The notes under the pieces: generated by a model
What the model saw: the letters and a program-made list of their open reading frames with translations, nothing else
Databases searched by the model: none
What the model was told of the DNA's origin: nothing
Origin: Pseudoxanthomonas sp. J31
Lineage (GTDB): Bacteria > Pseudomonadota > Gammaproteobacteria > Xanthomonadales > Xanthomonadaceae
DNA length: 64,000 bases
NCBI RefSeq assembly: GCF_000510725.1
Contig: NZ_AZNZ01000009.1
Coordinates: 93,010 to 157,009 of the forward strand
Direction of reading: 5' to 3'
Translations under genes and position numbers: made by a program
Part shown: positions 46,215 to 57,893 of the stretch, piece after piece
How the letters are laid out: each line of letters starts with the position of its first letter
Numbering within the stretch: position 1 is the first letter of the stretch

Positions 46215-48133
46215 GGCGCCACCTCCCGGCGCGCCTGCGCGAACGCCTGCAGGGAGGCATCGAGCACGGCTTCCGGCAGCGGATCGGGCAGGCGCCGGCG
46301 CCAGTTGGGATGGCTGTCGGTGGTGCCGGGCAGGTTGGGCTGCTCGCGCAGGCCCAGTGCGTCTTCGGCCGGCAGCAGGGCCAGCACGGCCGGGGAGCGG
46401 GCGGTAAAGCGCAATGCATCCATGCGCAGGTCTCCGCTGTCGATGCCTTCGCCACGGAAGGCCCGGCGCAGGCGCGCGGCGTCGGCCTGCCGTTCCCTCC
46501 ATTGCGGAGTGGCCTGCAACGCTCCGGGCGGCGCGTCGTGCAGGCCCAGGCGCCAGGCGATGTCGCGGCCCTCGGCCCAGCCGGCGCTGCTGGGCAGGTC
46601 GTGGGTGGTGGTGGTGGCGACCGCATGGCGGCGCCAGCGCCGGGGCGGCATGAACGCGCCACGGCGGTCGCGGGTGAACGGCAGCACGTCGATGCCCAGA
46701 ACCCCGCGCCGCGCCAGCTTCGCGCGGATCCCGGGCGGCACCACGCCCAGGTCCTCGCCGACCACCACGCAGCGGTGGCGCCAGGATTCCAGCGCCAGCA
46801 GGTCCAGCAGCGCGTCCAGTTCGCAGGAAAGATACACGCCATCGCGGGCACTGGCCCCACGCGGCACCACCCACAGCCGTTGCAGGCCGAGGATATGGTC
46901 GATGCGCACGCCGCCACGGTCGCGCATCACCGCGCGCAACAGTTCGATGAACGGCGCGAAGCCCGACTGGCGCAACCCGGTCGGCGCATAACCGCTGATG
47001 CCCCAGGCCTGGCCGTCGGCATTGAACGCATCCGGTGGCGCGCCCAGCTCCAGCCCGCGCAGCACCGCCGCCGGCGAGGCCGCGGCCTCGGCGCCGGAAG
47101 GATCGAAGCCCACCGCCAGGTCGGCGACCAGTCCGATGCCCAGTCCCGCCGCGCGCGCCTGGTCCTGGCAGCGAGCCCAGGCCCGGCGCGCCAGCCACTG
47201 GCCGAACAGGTGCAGCTGCGCCACCTCCGCGTCATTGCCCGCGGCGAAGGCGACATAGGCCGCCACCTCCGCCGGTGGCGCAGCAGCGAAAGCGGCAAAG
47301 TCCGCCTGCAGGTCCGCACGCAGGACCAGGCCGCGCCCATGCAGCTGCCGCAGCCAGGCCCACTTCGCCGGCCGCGCGGCGCTCCAGTCGATGGAATCCG
47401 CAGCCTCCAGGGCATGCAGCCGTCCGCGCAGCTGCGGATCGCCGTCCAGCACCTGCGCCGCCACGTCGCCGAAGACCTGCGCCGGCGATGCATGCAGCGG
47501 GTCCAGGCAGCGCCGGTCGCTGGGTGCGTAGGGACTGTAGTAGCCGGCGCCCTCCAGCGCGGCGTGCACCGGGCTCAGCGCCAGCGCATCGCCGCCCGCC
47601 GCGGCGACCCTGCGCAGCCAGTCCGCACAGGCGGCGGTATCGCCGATGCCGCCGTCGCCCGGGGCGCGCGCCGAGTACACCTGCAGCGCCACGCCCCAGG
47701 CGCGCGCGTCCGCAACCGCGTCCTCCACGCCGAAGCAGCGGTCCGGCGCCACCGCGACCCTGCAGGGGGCGCCGCCGTGCAGGGTCCAGTAGCCGGGAGC
47801 GAGCGGCACCCGCACGCAGCCGCGCGCGTCGATCCGCGCATCCTCGTGGCGGCCGTCGTCGGCCACCCACTGCCGCGGGCCGGCGTCGCCGCCGGCCGCG
47901 ATGCGCGCGCCGGCACGCGCCGTCAGCAATGGCGGCCGTGCCTGCACGGCCTCGATCCGGCGCAGGCTCTCGCGGCGCTGCGCCGGCGTGGCCGCGGGCA
48001 GGTCCAGAGCGTCGAGCACCGCGCGCAGGGTGGCGTCGGCCACCACCTGGGGGCGTCCGGCCACGTCGGTCCACTCGCGGCACAGCCCGGCGGCCGCGGC
48101 CAGCGCGTGCAGGGAGACATCGGCCGTGCTCAT
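46211..48133 (-). CDS. malQ: 4-alpha-glucanotransferase (amylomaltase)
   Basis: A 640-residue GH77 enzyme that would transfer maltodextrin segments. Motifs seen: LSPVHA, YYSPYAPSDRR, GVRIDHILGLQRLWVVP (nucleophile Asp), VVGEDLGVVPP (acid/base Glu) and TTTHDLPSSAGW. The N-terminal 150 residues form the extra domain of the bacterial long form. It overlaps treZ upstream and treY downstream by ATGA, so translation is coupled. It would supply chain lengths used by TreY/TreZ. Confidence 0.92.
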   Translation of the reverse strand: MSTADVSLHALAAAAGLCREWTDVAGRPQVVADATLRAVLDALDLPAATPAQRRESLRRIEAVQARPPLLTARAGARIAAGGDAGPRQWVADDGRHEDARIDARGCVRVPLAPGYWTLHGGAPCRVAVAPDRCFGVEDAVADARAWGVALQVYSARAPGDGGIGDTAACADWLRRVAAAGGDALALSPVHAALEGAGYYSPYAPSDRRCLDPLHASPAQVFGDVAAQVLDGDPQLRGRLHALEAADSIDWSAARPAKWAWLRQLHGRGLVLRADLQADFAAFAAAPPAEVAAYVAFAAGNDAEVAQLHLFGQWLARRAWARCQDQARAAGLGIGLVADLAVGFDPSGAEAAASPAAVLRGLELGAPPDAFNADGQAWGISGYAPTGLRQSGFAPFIELLRAVMRDRGGVRIDHILGLQRLWVVPRGASARDGVYLSCELDALLDLLALESWRHRCVVVGEDLGVVPPGIRAKLARRGVLGIDVLPFTRDRRGAFMPPRRWRRHAVATTTTHDLPSSAGWAEGRDIAWRLGLHDAPPGALQATPQWRERQADAARLRRAFRGEGIDSGDLRMDALRFTARSPAVLALLPAEDALGLREQPNLPGTTDSHPNWRRRLPDPLPEAVLDASLQAFAQARREVAP

Positions 48134-49869
48134 GGGCCGACCCTGCGCACGCGCAGCCGGTCCGGCGGCAGCTGGCCCTCCTCCATCGGTCCGGTGCACA
48201 ACAGGTCCTGCCCCGGCGGCAACGCGCTGGGCAGGCCCTGCCGGCCCAGGTTGAGCTCCAGCCACCATTGCCGTCCGCCCAGCTGCCAGCCCGCGGCCAC
48301 CGCGGCTTCGCCAATGACGCGGCCGCCCAGCGGCCGCGCCTGCTCCAGGTGCGGCACCAGTTCGCGCGCGCGCAGGTCCAGCAGCCCGCCGAACCAGGCC
48401 AGCCAGGCCTGGGCCGCGGCATCGTCCGGCGCCGGCCAGGGCGCGCGCGAGGCCTCGAAGGTGGAGACGGCATTGGGATCGGGAATGCGGCTGCGCGCCT
48501 GGGCACTGGCGAAGGCGGCGAAGTGCGCGAACTCGCGGCGCCGGCCCTCGCGCACGGCCTGGTCCAGCGGCGCCTCGAAATCGGTGAAGAACAGGAACGG
48601 CTCGCGTGCGGCCCAGGGCTCGCCCATGAAGAACAGCGGGACCATCGGCACCAGCGCGGTCAGCGCCACCGCCACCCTGAGCCGTGGCTCCGGCACCAGC
48701 ACCGACAGCCGCTCGCCGCAGGCGCGGTTGCCGATCTGGTCGTGGTTCTGGGCGAAGGCGACGAAGCGTACCGGCGGCACATCCGCACTCGGCTCGCCAC
48801 GGACGCGCCCCCGCGGGGTGGTCTGGCCCTGCCACGCGAAGCCCTCGCCCAGCACCCGCGCCAGGTGGGCGGTGGCCTGCGGCGCGTAATCGCCGTAGTA
48901 GCCCTCGTCCTCGCCGGTCAGCAGCACGTGCAGGGCGTTGTGGAAGTCGTCGTTCCACTGCGCGGTGAAGCCTTCGCGCAGCAGGCTGGCCTGGTTGTGC
49001 TCGTTCTCCAGCACCAGGTGCACGTGACGCTCGGCCGGCAGCGCGGCATGCACCGCCTGCCGCAGCTGGTGCAGGAAGGCGGTGGGCTCGATCGCGTGCA
49101 CCGCGTCCAGGCGCAGCCCGTCGAAGCGGTACTCGTCCAGCCACATCAGGCCGTTGGCGATGAAGTAGCGCTGCACGGCAGGCTGGTCGAAGTCGATCGC
49201 CTCGCCCCAGGGCGTGTGCGAGCCGGCGCGGAAGAACGGCGAGGCATAGCCGCCCAGGTAGTTCCCGTCCGGGCCGAAGTGGTTGTAGACCACGTCCAGC
49301 AGCACCATCAGGCCCAGGCCATGGGCCTCGTCCACCAGCGCCTTCAGCTCGTCCGGGGTGCCGTAGGCCTGCGCCGGCGCGAACGGCAGCACGCCGTCGT
49401 AGCCCCAGTTGCGGCGGCCCGGGAACTGCGCCAGCGGCATCAGCTCGATCGCGGTGATGCCCAGTGCCGCCAGCCGCGGCAGCAGCGCGCGCACCCCGGC
49501 ATAGCCGCCGCAGGCGCCGGCGTGCAGTTCGTAGACCACGGCCTCGTGCCAGGGACGGCCGCGCCATCCGTCGTGGCGCCATGCGTAGTCGCCGCGATAC
49601 AGGGCGCTGGCACCATGCACGCCATCGGGCTGCCAGCGCGAGGCCGGATCCGGCACGTCGTAGCCGGCATCGATCCGGTAACGGTAGCCGGTGCCCTTGG
49701 GCGCGGCGGCCTCCGCCTCGAACCAGCCGTCGCCGGCGGCCGGCATCGGCAGCACCTGGTCCCCCAGCACCAGTTCCACCCGGCGCGCGTCCGGCGCCCA
49801 CAGGCGGAAGCGCCAGTGCTCCCCGACCGGCCAGGCGCCCGGGGGTTCGAGTGCCGCCACCGCGTTCAT
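48130..49869 (-). CDS. treZ: Malto-oligosyltrehalose trehalohydrolase
   Basis: A 579-residue GH13 enzyme that would release trehalose from the TreY product. The N-terminal CBM48-like domain is followed by [43 protein letters not shown] (nucleophile), [11 protein letters not shown] (acid/base) and [11 protein letters not shown]. It overlaps glgB upstream and malQ downstream by ATGA. It is intact, but depends on TreY, which is broken here. Confidence 0.92.
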   Translation of the reverse strand: MNAVAALEPPGAWPVGEHWRFRLWAPDARRVELVLGDQVLPMPAAGDGWFEAEAAAPKGTGYRYRIDAGYDVPDPASRWQPDGVHGASALYRGDYAWRHDGWRGRPWHEAVVYELHAGACGGYAGVRALLPRLAALGITAIELMPLAQFPGRRNWGYDGVLPFAPAQAYGTPDELKALVDEAHGLGLMVLLDVVYNHFGPDGNYLGGYASPFFRAGSHTPWGEAIDFDQPAVQRYFIANGLMWLDEYRFDGLRLDAVHAIEPTAFLHQLRQAVHAALPAERHVHLVLENEHNQASLLREGFTAQWNDDFHNALHVLLTGEDEGYYGDYAPQATAHLARVLGEGFAWQGQTTPRGRVRGEPSADVPPVRFVAFAQNHDQIGNRACGERLSVLVPEPRLRVAVALTALVPMVPLFFMGEPWAAREPFLFFTDFEAPLDQAVREGRRREFAHFAAFASAQARSRIPDPNAVSTFEASRAPWPAPDDAAAQAWLAWFGGLLDLRARELVPHLEQARPLGGRVIGEAAVAAGWQLGGRQWWLELNLGRQGLPSALPPGQDLLCTGPMEEGQLPPDRLRVRRVGP

Positions 49870-52079
49870 GCCTCGGCCTGGAGGTAGAGCGTGGCCAGCG
49901 GCGGCAGCGTCAGCAGCAGCGACTGGGCATGTCCATGCATCGGCCGCGGCACGGTCTGCAGCAGGCCGCCGTAGTGGGCGCTGTCGGTATTGAGCAGCTC
50001 GCGCCAGGCGCCGGCGCTGGGCACGCCGACCGCGTAGCCGTGGTGCACCGTCGGGGTCAGGTTGGTCACCGCCAGCAGCGAGGGTGCGCCGCCTTCCGGG
50101 TCGTGGCGCAGGAAGGCGACCACGTTGTTGCGCGAGTCGTCGGCCACGCTCCAGTCGAAGCTGCGTTCGTCCTGCTCGGCCGCGTGCAGCGCCGGCTGCG
50201 CGCGCAACATGCGGTTGAGGTCGCCGACCAGACGCGCCAGGCCGTCGTTGGGCGGGCGCCTGGCCTCCTCCCAGTCCAGCTGGGCATCGTGGTTCCATTC
50301 GGCCAGCTGGCCGAATTCGCCGCCCATGAACAGCAGCTTCGCGCCCGGGTGCGCCCACATCAGCGCCAGGTAGGCGCGCAGGTTGGCGAAGCGCTGCCAT
50401 TCGTCGCCGGGCATGCGCCGCAACAGGGAACCCTTGCCGTGCACCACCTCGTCGTGCGACAGCGGCAGCACGAAGCGCTCGGCGAACGCATAGACCAGGC
50501 CGAAGGTCATCTCGCTGTGGTGCCAGCCGCGGTGGACCGGGTCGCGGCCCATGTGCTGCAGGGTGTCGTGCATCCAGCCCATGTTCCACTTGTGGGTGAA
50601 GCCCAGCCCGCCGTGCTCGGCCGGGGCGGTCACTCCCGGCCAGGCGGTCGACTCCTCGGCCATCAGCATCACGTCCGGGAAGCGCCGGCGGATCTCGGCG
50701 TTCATCCGCCGCAGGAACGCGATCGCCTGCAGGTTCTCGCGGCCGCCGTGCTCGTTGGGCACCCACTCGCCCTCGGGCCGGCTGTAGTCGCGGTAGAGCA
50801 TCGAGGCCACCGCGTCCACGCGCAGCCCATCGATGTGGAAGCGCTCGATCCACTCCAGCGCCGAGCCCACCAGGAACGCGGAGACCTCGTTGCGGCCGTA
50901 GTTGTAGATCAGGGTGTGCCAGTCGCGGTGGAAGCCCTCGCGCGGATCCTCGTGCTCGTACAGCGCGGTGCCGTCGAAGCGCTGCAGGCCGTGCACGTCG
51001 GTCGGGAAATGGGCGCTGACCCAGTCCACGATCACGCCGATGCCGGCGCCATGGCAGCGGTCGACGAAGCGCGCGAAGGCGGCCGGATCGCCGTGCCGCG
51101 CGGTGGGCGCGTAGATGCCCAGCGGCTGGTAGCCCCAGGAACCACCGAACGGGTGCTCACTGACCGGCAGCAGCTCGATGTGGGTGAAGCCCAGCGCCTG
51201 CACGTGCGGGACCAGCTGGTCGCCCAGCGCGTCCCAGTCCAGGGACAGGCCCTGGGCGTCGCGCCGCCAGGAACCGGCGTGCACCTCGTAGATCGACAGC
51301 GGCTTGCGCTCCCAGCCGCCGCGCGCGGCCATCCAGGCCTGGTCGTGCCAGGTGAACGGGTGCGCATCGGCCACCCGCGAGGCGGTGGACGGCGGCAGCT
51401 CGCACTGGCGCGCGCAGGGATCGGCCTTGTGCGGCAGGCGTGCACCGTCCGGGCCGGTGATCTCGTACTTGTAAAGGGCGCCGGCGGCGACCCGCGGGAT
51501 GAAGATTTCCCACACCCCGGCGGCGTGGCGCAGCCGCATCGGATGGCGGCACCCGTCCCAGCCGTTGAAGTCGCCCACCACCGCCAGCCGGCGGGCATTG
51601 GGCGCCCATACCGCGAAGCGAACGCCGTCCACCCCACCCAGGCGCATGGGACGGGCGCCAAGCGCCTCGCGGCAGGCCTCGCCGTCGCCGGCGGACAACC
51701 GCCCGAGCAAGGCCTCGTCCAGCAGCGGGCCGTAGCCGTAGGCATCCTCCAGTTCCTCGACGTGGTCGCCCCAGTCCACCCGCAGCAGGTGCACGCCGCC
51801 GCGCCCGACCCGGCCTTCGAACACGCCGAACGCGGGGGGCGGCTGCAGTGCGGCCCACTCTCCGGCGCCGGTGCTGCAGCTGACCGCGCGCGCGCCGGGG
51901 AACAGCACCCGCAGGCAGCAGCCACCGTCGGGCAGCGCGTGCGCGCCCAGCCAGGCGAAGGCATCGACCGGGGCGCCGGCCGCCAGCGCGGCCAGCGCGG
52001 CGTCGCGCTCCGGATCCTCGTGGCCGCCGTGGACGGCCGTCTCGCAGTCCTGCGGCATCGCTGCCACGCCTTCGCTCAT
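49866..52079 (-). CDS. glgB: 1,4-alpha-glucan branching enzyme
   Basis: A 737-residue GH13 enzyme that would form alpha-1,6 branches in glycogen. Two N-terminal modules (about 15-120 and 125-230, the second CBM48 with [15 protein letters not shown]) precede the barrel: [26 protein letters not shown] (nucleophile), [13 protein letters not shown] (acid/base) and [15 protein letters not shown]. Length fits the long GlgB form. It overlaps glgA and treZ by ATGA. Confidence 0.94.
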   Translation of the reverse strand: MSEGVAAMPQDCETAVHGGHEDPERDAALAALAAGAPVDAFAWLGAHALPDGGCCLRVLFPGARAVSCSTGAGEWAALQPPPAFGVFEGRVGRGGVHLLRVDWGDHVEELEDAYGYGPLLDEALLGRLSAGDGEACREALGARPMRLGGVDGVRFAVWAPNARRLAVVGDFNGWDGCRHPMRLRHAAGVWEIFIPRVAAGALYKYEITGPDGARLPHKADPCARQCELPPSTASRVADAHPFTWHDQAWMAARGGWERKPLSIYEVHAGSWRRDAQGLSLDWDALGDQLVPHVQALGFTHIELLPVSEHPFGGSWGYQPLGIYAPTARHGDPAAFARFVDRCHGAGIGVIVDWVSAHFPTDVHGLQRFDGTALYEHEDPREGFHRDWHTLIYNYGRNEVSAFLVGSALEWIERFHIDGLRVDAVASMLYRDYSRPEGEWVPNEHGGRENLQAIAFLRRMNAEIRRRFPDVMLMAEESTAWPGVTAPAEHGGLGFTHKWNMGWMHDTLQHMGRDPVHRGWHHSEMTFGLVYAFAERFVLPLSHDEVVHGKGSLLRRMPGDEWQRFANLRAYLALMWAHPGAKLLFMGGEFGQLAEWNHDAQLDWEEARRPPNDGLARLVGDLNRMLRAQPALHAAEQDERSFDWSVADDSRNNVVAFLRHDPEGGAPSLLAVTNLTPTVHHGYAVGVPSAGAWRELLNTDSAHYGGLLQTVPRPMHGHAQSLLLTLPPLATLYLQAEA

Positions 52080-53557
52080 GCGGTCAGCCCCCGGGTCGCG
52101 GCGATCCCCGCCGCCTGGCGGTAAAGCGCGTGGTACTGCTGGGCGGCCGGGGTCCAGCCGCCGGGCCGCAGCATCGCCGCGCGGCGCATGGCGCCCATCA
52201 GCAGCGGGCTGCGGAAGGTGCGGATGGCGCGCTGCAGGCAGCGGCGCAGGCCGTCGGCGCTGGCGCCCTCGAACAGGAAACCGGTGACGCCGTCGTCGAC
52301 GGTGTCGATCAGGCCGCCGGTGGCATGCGCGATCGGCAGGCAGCCGAAGCGCTGCGCGTACATCTGGCTCAGTCCGCAGGGCTCGAAGCGCGAGGGCATC
52401 AACAGGAAGTCGGCGCCGGCGAACATGCGCCGCGCCAGCCCCTCCTCGAAGCCGATGAAGGCGCCGACCGCGCCGGGGAAGCGGCGCACCAGGGCGGCCA
52501 CCTGGGCCTCCACCTGCGGCTCGCCGCCGCCGATGATCACGATCTGGCCGCCGGCGGCCACGATCTGCGGCGCGACCTCGCAGGTGATGTCCAGGCCCTT
52601 CTGGTGGACCAGGCGCGAAACCACCGCGAACAGCGGGCCGCCGTTGTCCGGCAGGCCGAACGCGGCGCGCACGTGGCGCGCGTTGAGGTGGCGGTCGCGG
52701 CAGTTGGCGGCGGAGAAGCGCGCCGGCAGCGAGCGGTCGCGGACCGGGTCCCAGCTGTCGTCGATGCCGTTGACGATCCCGCTGAGGTGCCCCTGCGCCG
52801 CACGCCGCGCCAGCAGCTCGTGCATGCCGCAGCCTTCCTCCGGCCGCACGATCTGCGCCGCGTAGCTGACGCTGACCGTGTTGATCCGGGTGGCGTTGAC
52901 GATGCCGGCCCCCAGGAACGACAGCCGGCCGTGGAATTCCATGTCCGCCAGGTGCGCCGGCGGCACGCCGATGGCCTTCGCCACGCTGCGCGGGAACACG
53001 CCCTGGTAGGCCAGGTTGTGGATGGTCAGCACGCTGGGGGTGTCGCCGCCGGTCCAGCGCACGTAGGCGGCGGCCAGGGCCGAGGGCCAGTCGTTGAGGT
53101 GCAGCAGGGCCGGCTTCCACTGCAGGCCGCACTCGCCGGCGCCGATGCGCGCGGCGGCGTGGGCGAAGGTGGCGAAGCGCACCGCGTTGTCTTCCCACTC
53201 CGCGCCGGCGCCGTCCACGTAGGGCGAGCCGCTGCGCTCGAACAGCTCCGGGCACAGCAGCACGTAGACCGGCAGGCCGTCGGGCTGATGGGTGAGGCCG
53301 ATCCGGCATTCCGGCAGCCCGGCGTGCGCGGCGACCTGGCCGACGATGTTCATGCAGCGGATCCGCTGCAGCACCTCCGGGTAACCAGGGATCAGCACGC
53401 GCGCGTCGCAGGCCGGGCGCAGCGCGCGCGGCAACGCCGCGGCCACGTCGCCCAGGCCGCCGGCCTTGATGTAGTCGGCCATCTCCGAGACCACGAACAG
53501 CACCGGGATGCTGTGGTGGCCCGGTTGCGGCATCACCGCGGCCGCCTGCCGCCGCAT
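52076..53557 (-). CDS. glgA: Glycogen synthase (ADP-glucose type)
   Basis: A 493-residue GT5 enzyme that would extend alpha-1,4 chains from ADP-glucose. The KxGGL motif appears as KAGGLGDV near the N terminus; [10 protein letters not shown] and the catalytic region [17 protein letters not shown] with ATGGLIDTV near the C terminus complete the site. The start at 53557 was chosen over an upstream low-complexity extension. It leads the glycogen/trehalose operon. No glgC is in the window. Confidence 0.92.
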   Translation of the reverse strand: MRRQAAAVMPQPGHHSIPVLFVVSEMADYIKAGGLGDVAAALPRALRPACDARVLIPGYPEVLQRIRCMNIVGQVAAHAGLPECRIGLTHQPDGLPVYVLLCPELFERSGSPYVDGAGAEWEDNAVRFATFAHAAARIGAGECGLQWKPALLHLNDWPSALAAAYVRWTGGDTPSVLTIHNLAYQGVFPRSVAKAIGVPPAHLADMEFHGRLSFLGAGIVNATRINTVSVSYAAQIVRPEEGCGMHELLARRAAQGHLSGIVNGIDDSWDPVRDRSLPARFSAANCRDRHLNARHVRAAFGLPDNGGPLFAVVSRLVHQKGLDITCEVAPQIVAAGGQIVIIGGGEPQVEAQVAALVRRFPGAVGAFIGFEEGLARRMFAGADFLLMPSRFEPCGLSQMYAQRFGCLPIAHATGGLIDTVDDGVTGFLFEGASADGLRRCLQRAIRTFRSPLLMGAMRRAAMLRPGGWTPAAQQYHALYRQAAGIAATRGLTA

Positions 53558-53906
53558 GAAGCGGCCCCTCGCATCCCGTGGCGGAAGCCGGAGCGGCTTC
53601 GGTTCCCTGAGGGCAACACCGGCGGAAACGGGGACGGCAGGTATCGCGGAGGCTCGTTTTATCGGGTTGACGGTGCCCGCGCCGCCTCCGGGACGGGGGC
53701 AGCGTGGGTTCGGGAAGGAAGTCAACGCAGATCGTGGGGGATATGCGCGAGCTACGGCTGCAATCTACCCCGCACCGCAATAAATGCGCTGTGAATTCCG
53801 CGCACCGTGCAGGTGCATTTTGCGAACTTGCTCATCCGCGGCGTAACCGGTTCATCGAGGCGCCGGCGCACGCACCCGGCCATGCACCAAGATCGGGCAA
53901 AAGCGT
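53558..53906. other. 349-base intergenic region ahead of the glycogen operon
   Basis: It holds the presumed glgA promoter and leader. A small hairpin (GAAGCCG, loop GAG, CGGCTTC, 53584-53600) lies 27 bases upstream of glgA, in the mRNA leader. An AT-richer patch at about 53775-53800 is the likeliest promoter area, but I could not assign a clear -35/-10. It also spans the end of the leftward nap operon. No gene seen. Confidence 0.45.
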
Positions 53907-54506
53907 TCAGCCCTGGGGCACGCCGGCCATGTCCGGCAGGCGGTGGGCGATGCCCTTGTGGCAGTCAATGCAGGTCTTCTGCCCGGTGCCCAGCCACAAC
54001 CGGTGAACCTCGGCGGCGCGCGCGCTTTGCCGGGTCAGGTCCATGGAATCGAAGTCATGGCAGTTGCGGCATTCCAGCGAGTCGTTGGCCTTGAGCCGGG
54101 ACCATTCGTGGCCGGCCAGCACCAGGCGCTCGTCGAGGAACTTCTGGCGGGTATTGATGGTTCCGAAGACCTTGCCCCAGACCTCCTTGGAGGCCTGCAT
54201 CTTGCGCGCGATCTTGTCGGTCCAGTTGTGCGGCACGTGGCAGTCCGGGCAGGTGGCGCGCACGCCGGAGCGGTTGCTGTAGTGGATCGTGGCCTTCAGC
54301 TCCTCGAACACGTTGTCGCGCATCTCGTGGCAGCTGGTGCAGAACTTCTCCGTGTTGGTCGCCTCCAGCGCGGTGTTGAACCCGCCCCAGAACAGCACCC
54401 CGGCGACGAACCCGGCCACGGTCAGGAAGCCGAGGCTGTAATAGCGGCTGGGCGAGCGCAGGGTCATCCACAGCAGGCCCAGCTGGCGGCGGAGGCGGCG
54501 GAACAT
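53907..54506 (-). CDS. napC: Tetraheme quinol dehydrogenase NapC
   Basis: A 199-residue membrane-anchored cytochrome of the NapC/NirT family that would pass electrons from quinol to NapAB. One N-terminal helix (about 24-43) precedes four CxxCH heme sites: 56-60, 86-90, 146-150 and 179-183. Its start directly abuts the napB stop, with no gap. It is the last gene of napEFDABC. Confidence 0.95.
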   Translation of the reverse strand: MFRRLRRQLGLLWMTLRSPSRYYSLGFLTVAGFVAGVLFWGGFNTALEATNTEKFCTSCHEMRDNVFEELKATIHYSNRSGVRATCPDCHVPHNWTDKIARKMQASKEVWGKVFGTINTRQKFLDERLVLAGHEWSRLKANDSLECRNCHDFDSMDLTRQSARAAEVHRLWLGTGQKTCIDCHKGIAHRLPDMAGVPQG

Positions 54507-55091
54507 TCAGCGCACCTCCGCCGCGGGCGCGGCTTCCGGGGCCGCCAGCAGGCTGTCGACGTCGCGGAACTGGTTGGCCACCAGCACCGGGGCATCGGTC
54601 TGCACCACGTGGCATTGCAGGCAGAAGTAGCGCCGCGGCGAGATCGAGGCCAGGAACTGGTCGTCGCGGTCCATGTAGTGGGTGACGCTGACCGGCGGGG
54701 CCTGGAAGGTGGCGGCGTTGGCGCGGGCGTGGCACAGCATGCAGCGGTTGCTGTTGCGGTCCACCTGGTAGCCGTCGATCGCGTGCGGGATGGTTGGCGG
54801 CTGCATGGGGTAGGCGCGCACGCGCTTCAGGTCGGCGTTCTCCACCCGCGCCATCGGCGGCGGATGGCCTTCCTGGTCCACCGGCACGCCGCGGCGCACC
54901 GCGTCGATCTGGCCGGCGCCAGGCACGAACACCGCGCGCACGTCCACCGGCGCCGCGGCCGCCGGCGGCGGAGGCTCCGGCGCGTGGCCGCGGCGGGCCA
55001 GGCCCCTGCCGATCAGCACGCCCAGGAAGAACAGGACCACCCCCAGCAGCAGGGCCAGGGGGATGGCGACCAGCAGGTTGCGGTTGCGCAT
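54507..55091 (-). CDS. napB: Diheme cytochrome c NapB, apparently membrane-anchored
   Basis: A 194-residue periplasmic electron-transfer subunit for NapA. Two heme sites, CMLCH (117-121) and CLQCH (157-161), and the family segment RAYPMQPPTIPHAIDGYQV are clear. The N terminus is a 20-residue hydrophobic helix followed by GRGLARRG and a Pro/Ala-rich linker, with no signal-peptidase site that I can see, so it may stay tethered to the membrane, unlike soluble NapB of E. coli. Confidence 0.93.
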   Translation of the reverse strand: MRNRNLLVAIPLALLLGVVLFFLGVLIGRGLARRGHAPEPPPPAAAAPVDVRAVFVPGAGQIDAVRRGVPVDQEGHPPPMARVENADLKRVRAYPMQPPTIPHAIDGYQVDRNSNRCMLCHARANAATFQAPPVSVTHYMDRDDQFLASISPRRYFCLQCHVVQTDAPVLVANQFRDVDSLLAAPEAAPAAEVR

Positions 55092-55101
55092 GGCGCGTCT
55101 C

Positions 55102-57597
55102 CTAGGCGGGCAGGACCTTCACCGCGCACTTCTTGTAGTCGGTCTGCTTGGAGATGGGATCGGTGGCGTCCAGGGTGACCTTGTTGATCAGCTGGCCGGC
55201 GTCGAACCAGGGCACGAACACCACCCCGCGGGGCATGCGGTTGCGGCCGCGGGTCTCCACCCGGGTGCGCATCTCGCCGCGGCGCGAGGCCACCCGCACC
55301 TCGTCGCCGCGCTTGAGCCCGCGCGCGCGGGCGTCGTCGGGGTTCATGAAGCACACCGCCGCCGGGAACGCCCGGTACAGCTCGGGGATGCGCATGGTCA
55401 TCGAGCCGGAATGCCAGTGCTCCAGCACCCGGCCGGTGACCAGCCACAGGTCGTACTCGGCGTCGGGCGCCTCGGCCGGCGGCTCGTAGGGCAGCGCCCA
55501 GATCACCGCCTTGCCGTCCTTGTTGCCGTAGAACTGGAAGCCGGCCCCGGGCTTGACGTAGGGATCGCTGCCTTCGCGGTAGCGCCAGCGGGTTTCCTTG
55601 CCGTCCACCACCGGCCAGCGCAGGCCGCGCGCCTGGTGGTACGCGTCGAACGGCGCCAGGTCGTGGCCGTGCCCGCGTCCGAACTCGGCGTACTCCTCGA
55701 ACAGGCCCTTCTGCACGTAGAAGCCGAAGTGCCGGGACTCCTGGTTGGCGTAGCCCTGTTCGATGTCCGACAGCGGGAACGCGTCGACCTTGCCGTTGGC
55801 GAACAGCACCTCGAACAGGGTCTTGCCGCGGTAGGCCGGATTGGCGTCGAGGATCTCCTTCGGCCAGCACTCGTCGGTGGTGAAGCGCCTGGAGAACTCC
55901 ATCAGCTGCCACAGGTCCGAACGCGCCTCGCCTGGGGCCTGCACCAGCTGGTGCCAGAACTGGGTGCGGCGCTCGGCATTGCCGTAGGCGCCCTCCTTCT
56001 CCACCCACATCGCCGCCGGCAGGATCAGGTCGGCGGCCTGCGCGGTGACCGTGGGATAGGCGTCGGAGACGACGATGAAGTTCTCCGGGTTGCGGTAGCC
56101 GGGCCAGGTTTCCTGCAGCAGGTTGGCCCCGGCCTGCATGTTGTTGTTGACCTGCACCCAGTAGGCATTGAGCAGGCCGTCCTTCAGCGCGCGGTTCTGC
56201 TCCACCGCGTGGTAGCCGGGCTTCGGATTCAGCAGGCCGCGCGGAAGCTTCCAGATCTCCTCGGCGTGCTGCCGGTGCTCCGGGTTGGCCACCAGCATGT
56301 CAGCCGGCAGGCGGTGGCTGAAGGTGCCCACCTCGCGCGCGGTGCCGCAGGCCGAGGGCTGGCCGGTCAGCGAGAACGGGCTGTTGCCCGGGGTGGAGAT
56401 CTTCCCGGTCAGCAGGTGGATGTTGTAGACCATGTTGTTGGCCCACACCCCGCGGGTGTGCTGGTTGAAACCCATGGTCCAGAACGACATCACCTTGACC
56501 TTCGGGTCGGCGTAGAGCTCGGCCAGCTGCTCCAGCCAGCCGGCCTCGACCCCGGTCATCTCCACCGCGTGCTGCAGGGTATAGGGCGCGACCAGGCGGG
56601 CGAAGTCGTCGAAGCTGCACGGCTCGCCGGCGCCGGGGTCGGCCGCGCCGCTGGCGGCCACCTCCAGCGGATGCTCCGGGCGCAGGCCGTAGCCGATGTC
56701 GGTCGCGCCGCGCTTGAAGGTGGCGTGCTTCTCCACGAACTGCCGGTCCACCCGCCCGGTGCGGATGATGTGGTTGGCGATGTAGTTGAGGATCACCAGG
56801 TCGGTCTGCGGCTTGAACACCACCGGGATGTCGGCCAGCTCGAAGCTGCGGTGCTCGAAGGTGGACAGCACCGCCACCTTCACGTGCGGGTGGGACAGGC
56901 GGCGGTCGGTGACCCGGGTCCACAGGATCGGGTGCATCTCGGCCATGTTCGAGCCCCACAGCACGAACGCGTCGGCCGCCTCGATGTCGTCGTAGCAGCC
57001 CATCGGCTCATCCATGCCGAAGGTGCGCATGAAGCCGTAGGCGGCCGAGGCCATGCAGTGGCGCGCGTTCGGGTCCAGGTGGTTGCTGCGGAAGCCGGCG
57101 CGCATCAGCTTGGTCGCCGCGTAGCCCTCCCATATCGTCCACTGGCCGGAGCCGAACATGCCGATGCCCTCGCCGCCCTTGGCCCTGAGCACGCGCTTGA
57201 ACTGCTCGGCCATCACGTCGAAGGCCTCGTCCCAGGACACCGGGGTGAAGTCCCCGTCCTTGGCGTAGGCGCCGTTCTTCTTGCGCAGCAGCGGCGTGGT
57301 GAGGCGGTCGGCGCCGTACAGCACCTTGGACAGGAAGTAGCCCTTGACGCAGTTGATGCCGCGGTTGACCTCGGCATGCACGTCGCCATGGGTGGCGACC
57401 ACGCGGCCATCGCGCACGGCGACGTTGACCCCGCAGCCGGTGCCGCAGTAGCGGCACGGCGCCTTGGACCACTTGAGCTGGACCTGGTCGCCCTCGGTGA
57501 CAACGTTGGTGCCGCCGCCGGGCAGCGGCAGGCCGGCGGCGGCCGCGGCGGTGGCGATGGCGCTGGTACGGATGAAGTCGCGGCGCGTGGTGCTCAT
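55102..57597 (-). CDS. napA: Periplasmic nitrate reductase catalytic subunit
   Basis: An 831-residue molybdopterin enzyme that would reduce nitrate to nitrite. It has a Tat signal ([10 protein letters not shown]), a [4Fe-4S] site with C48, C51, C55 and C83, and a molybdenum ligand C181 in NARHCMAS, the position known for Nap[21 protein letters not shown] and the C-terminal [12 protein letters not shown] segments are typical. It overlaps napD by ATGA and napB follows 10 bases later. Confidence 0.96.
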   Translation of the reverse strand: MSTTRRDFIRTSAIATAAAAAGLPLPGGGTNVVTEGDQVQLKWSKAPCRYCGTGCGVNVAVRDGRVVATHGDVHAEVNRGINCVKGYFLSKVLYGADRLTTPLLRKKNGAYAKDGDFTPVSWDEAFDVMAEQFKRVLRAKGGEGIGMFGSGQWTIWEGYAATKLMRAGFRSNHLDPNARHCMASAAYGFMRTFGMDEPMGCYDDIEAADAFVLWGSNMAEMHPILWTRVTDRRLSHPHVKVAVLSTFEHRSFELADIPVVFKPQTDLVILNYIANHIIRTGRVDRQFVEKHATFKRGATDIGYGLRPEHPLEVAASGAADPGAGEPCSFDDFARLVAPYTLQHAVEMTGVEAGWLEQLAELYADPKVKVMSFWTMGFNQHTRGVWANNMVYNIHLLTGKISTPGNSPFSLTGQPSACGTAREVGTFSHRLPADMLVANPEHRQHAEEIWKLPRGLLNPKPGYHAVEQNRALKDGLLNAYWVQVNNNMQAGANLLQETWPGYRNPENFIVVSDAYPTVTAQAADLILPAAMWVEKEGAYGNAERRTQFWHQLVQAPGEARSDLWQLMEFSRRFTTDECWPKEILDANPAYRGKTLFEVLFANGKVDAFPLSDIEQGYANQESRHFGFYVQKGLFEEYAEFGRGHGHDLAPFDAYHQARGLRWPVVDGKETRWRYREGSDPYVKPGAGFQFYGNKDGKAVIWALPYEPPAEAPDAEYDLWLVTGRVLEHWHSGSMTMRIPELYRAFPAAVCFMNPDDARARGLKRGDEVRVASRRGEMRTRVETRGRNRMPRGVVFVPWFDAGQLINKVTLDATDPISKQTDYKKCAVKVLPA

Positions 57598-57893
57598 GCG
57601 GAAGCTCCACTGGCATGGGGCGGGGGAACGGGCTCGTCCAGGGCGGCGGACGGCTCGGCGTGGTGGTAGACCAGCAGCACGTTCAGCACGCCTGGCACCT
57701 CGCGCAGGCGTTCGACCAGGTCCATCACCCGGTAGCGGTCGGCGGTCTCGCACAGCACCACGCTGCGGGTGTCGCCGGCGATGGCCAGTTCCAGCGCGGG
57801 CTCGGCGGCCACCGCCGCGCGCAGTGCCGGCAAGGCATCGGCGCGGTGCTGGAGCACGAACGAAGCGATGTTGACCTCGTCCTGCGGGTTCAT
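57594..57893 (-). CDS. napD: NapA maturation chaperone NapD
   Basis: A 99-residue cytosolic chaperone that binds the NapA Tat signal before export. The ferredoxin-like fold is suggested by [18 protein letters not shown] at the N terminus and [23 protein letters not shown] near the middle. Overlaps both napF and napA by four bases, as in other nap operons. Confidence 0.9.
   Translation of the reverse strand: MNPQDEVNIASFVLQHRADALPALRAAVAAEPALELAIAGDTRSVVLCETADRYRVMDLVERLREVPGVLNVLLVYHHAEPSAALDEPVPPPHASGASA

Noticed and set aside
49866..53780. A single glgA-glgB fusion reading
   Set aside because: The upstream part of that frame is out of register with the GlgA protein; GlgA and GlgB are separate genes overlapping by ATGA.
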